The notes beneath the pieces are model-generated. The model had not been told where the DNA came from. It searched no databases and was given only the letters and a program-made list of their open reading frames with translations. From Phallus indusiatus (Eukaryota; Basidiomycota; Agaricomycetes; Phallales; Phallaceae), in assembly GCA_027605045.1 (NCBI GenBank), contig JAQFWX010000002.1, forward strand, positions 372,001-436,000: a stretch of DNA of 64,000 nt, written 5' to 3'. The position numbers and the translations under genes were made by a program. Shown here piece by piece: positions 1-9,386 of this stretch (the stretch's first letter is position 1; each line of letters starts with the position of its first letter).

Positions 1-1190
1 GGCATACAAAGGTGGCGGGTTGGGTTCGGCGCGTGCGGTAGAAATTTTGTAGAAATTTACCACTTCATTTTTTCCGAGAAATTCGAACATAGTGCAAATG
101 TATTCAAGAAGACCTATGAATTCTGTTAAGACTGTGAGCGTATACAATCGACGGACCATGATTTACAAAGAAGCAACTTTGAATCAGACATACCTTCAAG
201 ATCAGGTGCAGCGACTTCGAGGTGAACGAGTTTTAAATAAACTAACAACGTAGGACACAAGTTCGCGTGAATATCTACACTATTTATCAAGACGGCAGGG
301 TATTATAATGAGCCTGTTTATAAATGAAGATGAGCAACGGTAACTTAGCGTACCTGGTCCGGGTTCACGGTAGTATTTTCGTTGTAGAAAATGACAGCCA
401 AAGGTCTTGCCTTATTTTTCACTGTAGTGCAGTTTATCTGACGATGATTTGATAATAATATAGAGCTGTAAATCAATATAATCAGCAAACTTCCCGCTGG
501 CGAGCGAGCAATGGTGGGCAGCATACCTCCAAGCTGGAGTCTGAACAGCGTCTGATGTATTTCCAAGCTCGGTTTGGGCTCGGTCGTCCAGAATATGGCA
601 AGCATCTTCCACCAGCACCAAATTACGGATGCAAACTAAGTAAGAAACGTATCTGTTTATCCGTGAACAAGGTGCTTCAAATTTCAGCAAATACATACCT
701 TGTAAGATGTTTCCAAATGACCCAGCCGACGTTTACTTGAAATCCAGTCTTATTTAAAGTCTTTTAGACTTCGCGCTGGAGCGGGAACTTCAGACTAGTA
801 AGGTAGTTTAATCTTAATGAATCACTCTCAATCAACTCTAATTATTGACTTACCATCTTCCGTAGGTTGCTGAATTTTGTTCCTTTTACTACGACGTCAT
901 AATCCGAGTCGACATAGGTCCCAAATTTGGGCAATGGCTACCATAAAAGTAGTTAGGACTTAACAGACAGCTTAATGTAACTCAACGTATGACTAATCTT
1001 GGTGACGTGGCTTCATCTTCCCTCCTCCCCGTGTCATGTAAGTAAAATCTTTGCTTGCATTTTTTTTCCTTTTTCTAATCCTCTGATCTGTCAGAAATAC
1101 AATCGATTAATGACCTTAGAGACTCATCGTCTCCATATAAAATTTCTCGTTCGTTATGGACACGCCCACACTCTCTCAGCCCACATATCT
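1..1190. other. Left edge, no supported gene
   Basis: I see only short overlapping ORFs on both strands with no recognisable domain, and no LTR termini of the families found further on. The last few hundred bases may be the 5' flank of the hAT gene that starts at 1191, but I could not find the left terminal inverted repeat that would match the right end near 4675. Confidence 0.4.
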
Positions 1191-4100
1191 ATGGCTCCAG
1201 CCAAAAACAAGGCAGCCGCCTCTCCCAAGAAAAAGAAATCCAGTAATACTGTATCTTGGAAACCACGCACCTCTATAAGCAACTCCAAAACCCACCATTC
1301 TAAAAGAGCCGAGAATGAAAAACGATTCAATCAACGTTTCAACGTTGAAGAGCAATCACCGGAAGAAATATTAAGTACGTGTCTATTTTTTTACTAGCGA
1401 TCCCAAACATATCTCAATCTAATGTTCCAGAGTTGCAAATGGCTCACTGGACAAGCCCCTATTACAAGCACTTTACCTTCCCCCGACATACTCCCCCAGA
1501 AAATGCGAGACGGTTCTGAACGCGTCTACTACGTGTTTCGCTGCACAAAGTAAGTTTCTTTCTACCTAACTCTAGTCGCGTTCTAATCAGCACAAACAGA
1601 CATCCGTCTATTGCTGTGCGATGTGAACGCATAGAAGACAGTACCTCTAATTTGAGCCGACACGCGAAGGCTTGCGATCCGCAGGAAAACGCCACGACCG
1701 ACGCGCTTGGAGCCTTTGCCAGAGGCTCGTCCTTTACCATAGGTCGGTTTCGCTACCTTATCGCAAAGTGGGTCTCGAGGAACTTCAGGCCATATTCAAT
1801 TATCGAGGACGAAGAGCTCGTTGAAATCTTCCAGATGTTCGATTGTCGTGCGACTGTGCATGGACGGATGACGGTATCAAGAGATGTCTTAGAGATGTTT
1901 GATGCGTGTCGAGATAAAGTTCGACACTATTTTCAGGTACGTTATATTATTGTAGTTGACTATCTTTCCCTAACATTTGGTGTCTAGAATTATACGGGAA
2001 AGGTTCATATCGGCATCGACAGGTGGACCTCTCCCAATGTTTACTCCTTCCTCGGCGTGACGGTTCACTATCAGCATGAGGGGCAAATGAAGACAATCAT
2101 CCTCGATTTCATCAAGCTTACTCGTGCACACACTGGCAAATACCTAGCGGAACGGTTATATGATTGCTTGCAAGATTTCAATCTTGATACTAAAGTATGC
2201 TCGCTCGACTCTGTCTACGTCATTCCTTATTCTTATCATTGTTCCTTAGGTTCTCGGTATCGTATGTGACAATGCAAGTAATAACGACACGCTGATAGAA
2301 GCTTTGCAAGACAAGATTGAGAACTGGGGCGGGGCCCCTTGTCGTGTGCGCTGTTTCGCACACGTACTTAATTTGGTTGTAAAGGTATGTAACTGGCTGA
2401 TCATCGCTCTTATTATTGTGGTCAACGTTTTTATGATTGTTGTTCATAGGCTATATTGTCTATTTTTACAGCTAAAAAGAAATGCAATGCCTGTTAGGGC
2501 GACTCAGGGCACACACCTAGAGGAGGGAAAACCTAAGATCTATTGAGGGGTAGCGACTAACTACTCACCTAGAGGAGGGAAAACCTAAGAGAACAAGCTT
2601 AGGTATCCCCCTCTAGGGAAAACGCATATAAGTACAGGATACGAAGCGCTCGACTGATCCCCATGGGATCCGAGGAGATACAGACAGAAATCGAGGAAAA
2701 TCGAAGAGATCGAAAAATCGAGAAAACGATGGAACTAATGGAAACGGCAAAGTACGGGAAATGAAGGAAATCGTAACACGAAATGAAACCGAAAGAAATC
2801 GAAGAAATTGAGTAATCGGAAAAGGCGCTAGCGTACCGTGACAATGCCGCAGGATTGGAAGTATACGAAGACGCTGAACTGCGTTCCATTCTTGAAGATA
2901 TTGGTAATGAAGACGATGAAGAAGATGACCAGGCCCGATGTGAGGATGAAGACGACGGTCAAGCGGCGGCCGATGAAGCAGCGATTGAGGCTCTGGGTGA
3001 AGATGAAGACAAAGATTATGCTGATGAAGTTCGCCAAGGCCAAATAACTATTGAAAAGGTATGTACTGATATGCTAGCCTATCTTTCTATGATCTTACTA
3101 TGATTTCTAGCTCAAAGGATTGGCGAAAGCCATCTTCCATTCTCCTACCATCCGTGAATCCTTAGAACAGGAATGTCGCCGATCCGAACCACCCATTGAT
3201 TACCACGTCCTAGTGCGGCCAGTTGCCACCAGGTGGAACTCGCTTACCATGACCATTAAAAGCGCACTGAAGCTACGCTCGGCATTGAACTCCTTGGTAG
3301 ATCTTTCCGTCCACAATCGGGTTAAAAGTACCCGCCTTCGCAGATTCTCGTTGGATGAAGATGAATGGCGCATATTAGAAGAACTGCTACCGCTGCTGGA
3401 TGTAAGTTTAGTTGGCTCTTACTTGCATTTGTTACTAACTATGTACCATTTAATAGTGGTTTATAGTCGTGACGGAAATTATCTCTCGCTCAGCGTACCC
3501 GTTAATCTACTTGGTTATTCCATACATCGACCAACTGACAGATGCCATGGAGAAGTGGTCAAAAAACCAATCACTGCACCCAGCCGTGCGCATTGCAAGC
3601 AAGCGCGGCTGGACTATGATGAACAAATATTACAGCTTGACCAATGATTCGGTGATCTATAGGATTGCAATGAGTAAGTTTTCAGTTCTGTAATTGACGC
3701 ATAAACTGAACTCCCATCAGTCATGCATCCCAGGCGAAAAACGACATATTTCCGTAGTGCAAAATGGCCGGAAACTTGGATTCAAATGGCAATTGATATT
3801 GCGCGCACAGAGTGGATCAAAAACTACAAACTGGAGAATGCAAGTACTCTGAGCCAGGCTAACGCCGACCTTACTGAATCTCAGGTAAGTATCTGCCTTC
3901 AAGCTGTTTCTCTTCAAGTGGCTTGCATTTTCTCATGGGATTTAGGCCTCCTATTTTACCGACATGGACTTGGATAACAATGACGATGCCGATGCATTCG
4001 AGTTATACATATCCAGCCCACCTATTCCAACTGTGTCGTGTCCGATTACTTATTGGTATGCCCTTGAGCAAACCGGAGACCCTCTCGCTCGAATGGCTCT

Positions 4101-4458
4101 ACACTTCTTGACATGCCCTGGTGAGTTTCTCTCATTTTTCTTTGTTCGCTTTCTTACGCGTCCTCCAGCTGCATCAACAGACGTCGAGCGTGCCTTCTCG
4201 CGTGGCCGCTTGACAGTTTCCAGGATGCGGCATAATATGTCTGACGAAAGTACGCGCGCATCGACTGTCATGAGCTCGTGGTTCAACCAGAGCTACCTGA
4301 TACCCTCTGAGTCACTTATCAAAACCTTCAATTCCAAGCAAATCTGCCCCAATAATGGTGGAAGTCGAGCGTCGGAAGGGTTTGACGAACAAGAAACAAG
4401 TGGGCTGGATGCAGAGCTCAATGAGAACGAACACACTGATGAAGATGATGTTGACTAG
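1191..4458 (+). CDS. hAT family transposase gene (copy 1), interrupted by a solo LTR
   Basis: This is a cut-and-paste DNA transposase of the hAT superfamily in about nine exons. The start ATG at 1191 opens a lysine-rich basic N-terminus. A BED-like zinc finger follows (Cys pair, then His-x-x-x-x-Cys in 'NLSRHAKAC'). The first catalytic Asp is in 'GIDRWTSPN' (about 2015) and the second in 'VCDNASNND' (about 2265). The hAT dimerisation block near 4000-4270 contains 'ALHFLTCP' joined to 'AASTDVERAFSRGRLTVSR'. The acidic C-terminus ends at 4458. Introns are short GT-AG ones, for example 1936-1987 and 4122-4169. The only clear lesion is the solo LTR at 2492-2843 in an exon; outside it the reading frames stay open. 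The right end 'GAATCGTGTGCATCCTTA' near 4675 matches the end of copy 2. The left end was not found. Confidence 0.85.
2492..2843 (-). mobile_element. Solo LTR, family A (long form), in hAT copy 1
   Basis: This 352-bp LTR lies in reverse orientation, starts TGTTAGGGCG and ends ACCGTGACA. It is flanked by the exact 5-bp duplication ATGCC (2487-2491 and 2844-2848). It matches the LTRs of the Ty3 element at 7074-13596 but carries an extra 53-bp partial duplication of the CCTCCTCTAGGTG end segment. It lies in a coding exon of the hAT gene. Confidence 0.9.
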
Positions 4459-4489
4459 TATTAAATTAGAGCTGAAATGTATTTACAAA

Positions 4490-4676
4490 AATGTTCAAAT
4501 AGTAGTTGGATCCGTTGGGATCCGTCCATTTTTTAAAAAAATTAGAACCTGAACCTGGATCCGGCAGGTCAAATAAGCGCTGTGATCCGGAGCCGCGGAT
4601 CCAAATTCTTATGGGTATTTTCACGGATCGAACCGGCGTGACCTGTTCAAGGATCCAGAATCGTGTGCATCCTTAG
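4490..4676 (+). repeat. hAT 3' subterminal region and terminal inverted repeat
   Basis: GGATCC-rich sequence ends in GAATCGTGTGCATCCTTA. The same arrangement in reverse closes hAT copy 2 at 6708-6900 (TAAGGATGCACACGATTC). The match between two separate insertions marks the element terminus. I found no matching left terminus and no 8-bp duplication. Confidence 0.6.
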
Positions 4677-4717
4677 TCTTGGTTGGATATCTGAAGTCCC
4701 TCGTCGTACTTGACATC

Positions 4718-5069
4718 TGTTACAGTACGCTAGCGCCTCGCCCTATTATTCGATTTCTTCGATTTCTTTCGATTTCATCTCGCACTTCGATTTCCTTCAT
4801 TTCCCGTATTTTGTCATTTCCACTATTTTCGCCGTTTTCTCGATTTCCCGATCTCTTCGATTTCGTTCGATTTCTGTTTGTATCTCCTCGGATCCCATGG
4901 GGATCAGTCGGGCGCCTCATACCCTGTACTTATATGCGTTTTCCCTAGAGGGGGATACCTAAGCTTGTTCTCTTAGGTTTTCCCTCCTCTAGGTGAGTAG
5001 TTAGTTGCTGCCCCCCAATAGATCTTAGGTTTTCCCTCCTCTAGGTGTGTGCCCTGAGTCGCCCTAACA
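4718..5069 (+). mobile_element. Solo LTR, family A (long form), flanks do not match
   Basis: This is a 352-bp LTR from TGTTACAGTACGC to CGCCCTAACA. The left flank is ACATC and the right flank GAGAT, so there is no target duplication. The left side is downstream of hAT copy 1 and the right side is the 3' fragment of an unrelated hAT gene, which suggests recombination between two LTR copies. Confidence 0.8.
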
Positions 5070-5401
5070 GAGATTGCCGCAATCTGATTGCTTATTGGCA
5101 TGCTCAGTTGTTAAGTGGTGTCGTGCCCGAACCATTAGCCAAAATGGCATTGGATTACCTTGGGGCCCCAGGTATGTCATTCTCATTCAGTAAGATTGAT
5201 ACTGATCGTCTCTTAGCATCATCTACAGATGTAGAACGTGCATTCTCATTGAGTGGTCGCATTGTCTCTCCCTTGAGAGCATCACTACATGACAAGAATA
5301 TTCGTGCGACCATCTTGCTGAACTCATGGGACAAGCATACGGATTTCGTCACTGAACAAGAATTTAAACAAGTATTAGTAGCAGGTTGGGCCCGTTCTTA
5401 A
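5070..5401 (+). pseudogene. 3' fragment of a third hAT transposase
   Basis: Only the C-terminal dimerisation region survives. 'LAKMALDYLGAP' is followed by a 47-nt GT-AG intron (about 5172-5218), then 'SSTDVERAFSLSGRIVSP' and a short tail ending 'VAGWARS' at 5401. The sequence differs clearly from hAT copies 1 and 2, so it is another hAT lineage. The 5' part is missing and the fragment starts directly at the end of an LTR. It cannot encode a working transposase. Confidence 0.7.
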
Positions 5402-5610
5402 TTAAAACCAAAGTATTTAGATCTACACTATATCCAAATAAAAATGTTCCACTTCATCTGTTCATTTGGAATCCCAATTTGAGACTTAAGTCACGAACCC
5501 AGTTCTGCGTAACTGAAGTAAATGAATGCTTTGGCACTTGAAGTCAATAATAATGAAGGAATACATATGAAACCACTCCTAATATAATTAGTGCTTATAA
5601 AATAGCATAC

Positions 5611-6255
5611 TGTCAAGATCCGAGACCGTTCGAGATCGCGAGATCGAGGAATCGAGAATCGAGAGATTGAGGGATGAGGAACTTGGCTTCAACTTATGTG
5701 TTGCGCCCGCTCCAAAGGCCTGAGAGTATTCCTCAATTTGGACCATGACGAATCAGTACTCACAACGAAGAACAACCGGAGATAATGAAGGCTTTGGCGA
5801 CAGAGTCACCAAAGGCAAGAGATCGAAGGGATCGAGAAAACAAGGTTTCGAGATAAAGAGATGAGTTGTAATTCAAGGAGGTTTGAATACAAATGAAATA
5901 TATTTGAATTGAATCAAAGTTCAATTTCAAGACGACTTTGTATGGTATTTACAGCGAGTTTAAATACTACAAAGTAATGCAGGGTCAAGTACAAAGAAAG
6001 TACTAATTTGGATAAGTACATAATAGTACTTGAGGAAGTCGTGAGGTTCGTTAGAATCATAAAGAAAGAAATAGAAAGTATTCTATTTATATCATGGAAC
6101 CTCACCAATCGTCAAAGTGAATAAATCGGTAATCAGTAATTCAAGAGATCACATAGAGTGCGATCTCTATAAGGTTCATTTGTTCGAGTTCGAAAAAGAA
6201 TGTGAAATCGAAATAAATCGTTAATTTGATGTCACGAGAAAATCGGCTCGTGACA
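5611..6255 (+). mobile_element. Solo LTR, family E
   Basis: This is a 645-bp element from TGTCAAGATCC to CGGCTCGTGACA with the exact 5-bp duplication CATAC (5606-5610 and 6256-6260). Its 3' half reappears at 26757-27046. TG...CA ends, 5-bp duplication and no coding capacity identify it as a solo LTR. Its parent retrotransposon is not in the window. Confidence 0.85.
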
Positions 6256-6707
6256 CATACAAAGTAATTTTATATATAACCAGGACTCAGGTTGTCCTAC
6301 ACTTTGACCTTCTTTTTCACTCATATAACTAACAAACAATTATCTAGTGCAAATAATCTAGCGGGCGCTAGCGCTGGCATTCTTTCTTTCTTTCCTCATT
6401 CCACTACCTTGCCACCGGTCTTGTAGCTGAGGTGAGTGGTTATATTTTCTTGTTCTCTAATTATTCACCTATTTCTAGGTTAAAGTGTTCTGTGATGGGC
6501 GGCACTGGAGACATTGTAGGGTTTGACCAAAAAAAGGATCCTAAAAAAATCATGATTCGAGGCATAGACTATTAATGATTTACTGAATTGTACAATCATA
6601 TTATAACTAATACTCAGATTAAGAGATTCTGGCTTGCAAAATTGTCAGCATACTGCTATAATTATCTTGGTTAAATTATATGGTAAATTTTACTTATATA
6701 ACACTAT
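6256..6707. other. Intergenic, nothing recognised
   Basis: AT-rich sequence between LTR-E and the right terminus of hAT copy 2. A short CTAGCGGGCGCTAGCG palindrome-like stretch occurs near 6359. No gene or repeat boundary was recognised. Confidence 0.4.
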
Positions 6708-7167
6708 TAAGGATGCACACGATTCCGGATCCCAGCACAGGTCACGCCGGATAGATCCGCAGAAAGACCTATCAAGATTCGGACTCGCGGTTCCGGATCC
6801 CCGGCGCTTAAATGACCTGCCGGATCCAGGTATCGGTTTTGGTTTTTTTTTTAACAGCGGATCCCCACGGATCCCCAATGTATTTTGTGGCTCAAGAAAT
6901 TTTTGATTACGATTTAACTATACATTTACATTTGACTATACTACTATGCTTCGTCTTCAAACTCTTCGTTACTCTCTTCACCATTGTTCTCACTTGCATC
7001 ATGACCATCGCCGTCTTCTGAAACAGCCCGGGACTTACCATTGTTTGGCCGCTGTTGTTTAGACCCAAATGCCTGTTACGGTACGCTAACGCCTCGCCGA
7101 TTATTCGATCTTTTCGATTTCTTTCGGTTTCATTTCGTATTACGATTTCCTTCATTTCCCGTACTTT

Positions 7168-7787
7168 TGTCACGCGCCGTGTTCCGGGCGTCTGGGCGGA
7201 AGTCCGGGGAGTCCGGACTACGGAACAGAAGGGACTTGGCTTCAGCTTATGTGCTGCGCCGACTCAGACGACCCTGGATATCCCTTAATTTCGGACTAGA
7301 AGTCCGAGACAGCCCGGACGTAGTCCGGGCAGGTCCAGACAAGTACTGGGAGCGGACTTTAAGCGAGATAGATAAGAATAGAATTGATTATAAAGAGACT
7401 GGCTGAGGATAGACTCGAAATGAACTTAAATATGACTTGATATTCAGACTGGGGAGCCCCAGACGAAGTCTGGGGGCTTTAAATACAAAAAGCTAGACTA
7501 CTAGAACTAAAGGAGATATAACTAAAAGGGGACTAGTTGCACAGCACCAGAAACATATCTGGCACTTGCTTTCTAATGCTCCGGACAGATTGTCCCCATA
7601 AGGAAATGTCCTAGTCCGGACGAAGTCCGGACCTCGGACTTACCGGACGTGGACAGAATAACGGACTACGCACTGTTGGGCAAGTACTGACACTCGGACT
7701 TGGCGGATATACTAAATATGGACGGGGATTGGGCGCCGGACCTCGGAGAGGTCCGGATTAGGATTGGGTGGCACGAGGGTCGTGACA
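7168..7787 (+). mobile_element. Solo LTR, family B, nested in the 5' LTR
   Basis: This is a 620-bp element from TGTCACGCGCC to GTCGTGACA with the exact duplication ACTTT (7163-7167 and 7788-7792). A near-identical copy lies at 24990-25608. Its many GTCCGGA-type words differ from the surrounding LTR. It inserted after the chromovirus, making the third layer of nesting. Confidence 0.93.
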
Positions 7788-7910
7788 ACTTTGCCGTTTC
7801 CATTAGTTCCCTCGTTTTCTCGTTTTCTCGATCTCTTCGATTTCTTTCGATTTCTGTTTGTATCTCCTCGGATCCCATGGAGATCAGTCGGGCGCCTCAT
7901 ATTCGGTACT

Positions 7911-7916
7911 TATATA
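7911..7916 (+). promoter_or_regulatory. TATA box of the chromovirus LTR
   Basis: TATATA lies 30 bp upstream of position 7941, where the self-primer sequence begins. This is the usual TATA-to-start distance, so transcripts would start at or near the primer sequence. The same arrangement occurs in the 3' LTR and in sister family C. Confidence 0.6.
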
Positions 7917-7999
7917 CGTTTTCCCTAGAGGGGGATACCTAAGCTTGTTCTCTTAGGTTTTCCCTCCTCTAGGTGTGTGCCCTGAGTCGCCCTAACAGT

Positions 8000-8010
8000 A
8001 GAACAAGCTT
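8000..8010 (+). other. Primer-binding site complementary to the element's own 5' leader
   Basis: AGAACAAGCTT begins two bases after the 5' LTR. It is the exact reverse complement of AAGCTTGTTCT at 7941-7951 in the LTR, which should be the 5' end of the RNA. I recognised no tRNA 3' end here. The layout matches self-priming as known for Tf1-type elements, including the 11-nt length. Confidence 0.7.
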
Positions 8011-8141
8011 CTACCTTTCGGACTGGTTGTTTCTATCGTCGTTTTCTTTCGGAAACTCTTCGTCAGCAGTGTCTCAGACGTTCCCGACGCTTTCGCCCAT
8101 AAAACGACCCCTCCGTCCTTCGTTCTTCGATTTCTTTCGTC

Positions 8142-9386
8142 ATGGATCTAGAAGAGAGTGACCCTACTACTGAAAGTCGCCTCTCTGCGATTGAACAAAG
8201 AATAGAAGAGCTCGTAACTCATCTCGACCGACTCTTCACCCCTCAGGCTCCTGCTGCCGATCCCTCTAATCCGACAAACCCCAATCCCAGAGCCTCGGCT
8301 CCAAATCCCCAAAACGAGGCGAGATCGTCTCGAAACACTCGCCCTGCTGTACCTCTCGCCTATGATGGGGATCGCAAAAACGGCCGTACCTTCTGGAACT
8401 CTGTCAATCTTTACATGAGCGTATGCGGCGGCGATTTCCTGAATCTCAGTACCAAAATCATTTGGGTACTTTCTTACATGAATAGTGGACGTGCTGGTGC
8501 CTTCGCCGAACTTATTCAGGCCCAGTACAATCGAGGGTTGGTTCCTTATGAGACCTGGGAGGATTTCCAACAAAAGTTTCGCTCTGAATTCTTCCCGGTA
8601 ACCGAAGCCGAAGATTCGTTGAACCTCCTCCTTTCAGGACGTTATGCTCAAGGAGGTCGAAACGTAGACGATTACACCGACGCCTTTCGCATTATCGTAG
8701 ATCGCGCAGGTTTCACGGTTCATGATGGTCTTGCGTTAACTACCTACTACCGACAGGGCTTAGATCGAGAAATCGCTAGTAAGGTTGGAACGATGCAGAA
8801 TCGACCCGATTATAGTGATTACGAAGGCTGGGTTCAAGCCGCTCGTCTTTTCGATCAAGCTTGTCGTACCAATGATGCTTTCAATGCCACCCGACGGCGA
8901 GTCGTTCCCGGTAATTCGATTTCTACCCCTCTTACGTCGATTCCGATATCTCGAACTTGACCCAGCCCATTCCCAGTCTACCAACGTACGGCTGGGCCCC
9001 CTATTTACCCCCCACCTCCTTTTCCCCCACCTCGCGTGCCGATTCCTACCGCCGTGTCTCACCCGGTACGACCGCCGATTTCTGGTCCTGCTAACGTTGT
9101 GCCTCCAATCCGAAATGATGCTATGGAGGTCGACGCTGCTCGTCGTCGTATGCAAACGGAGACAACGAGGTGTTTTCGATGTGGTCAACTAGGCCACCTG
9201 GTCAAGGATTGCCCTCGCGCGTTCGACGTTTGATTTATGCAGACCAATGAAATCGACGAAGTTCTCGAACAATGATTTACTCAACAAGATGTACTGGAAA
9301 CGCAGAACCGTGCGGAAGTTGCTGCAGAGGAGAACGAGATCGCGATCACTGCGAACAGAGAGGATTTTCAGAACGGCAGCGAGTAA
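8142..9386 (+). pseudogene. Gag of the chromovirus, with three in-frame TGA codons
   Basis: One frame runs from ATG 8142 to TAA 9384-9386. It contains a capsid-like region ('YETWEDFQQKFRSEFFP'), a proline-rich stretch and a CCHC zinc knuckle ('CFRCGQLGHLVKDCP', about 9170-9214), then the tail seen in fungal Gags ('NREDFQNGSE'). TGA codons interrupt it at 8958-8960, 9231-9233 and 9273-9275. Each could arise from CGA by a C-to-T change at a CpG. The rest of the frame is open and its composition fits Gag, so this looks like point decay in an otherwise intact gene. Readthrough cannot be excluded. Confidence 0.85.

Larger units (their letters stand above)
7074..7997 (+). repeat. 5' LTR of the chromovirus (family A, short form)
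   Basis: The LTR runs from TGTTACGGTACGC to CGCCCTAACA. Its native 299 bp are interrupted by a 620-bp solo LTR of family B plus a 5-bp duplication. It contains a TATA box (7911-7916) and the self-primer sequence (7941-7951). Confidence 0.93.

Noticed and set aside
2838..3103. Overlapping ORFs rich in Asp/Glu or Lys/Met after the LTR in hAT copy 1.
   Set aside because: Only the acidic frame ('EDAELRSILEDIGNED') continues the hAT protein; the lysine/methionine-rich one is a shifted reading of the same GAA/GAT repeats.
4679..4948. Ser/Phe/Arg-rich ORFs in family A LTRs (also at 7041, 13252 and 21276).
   Set aside because: They are translations of the TTTCGATTTC repeats of the LTR and recur in every copy on both strands.
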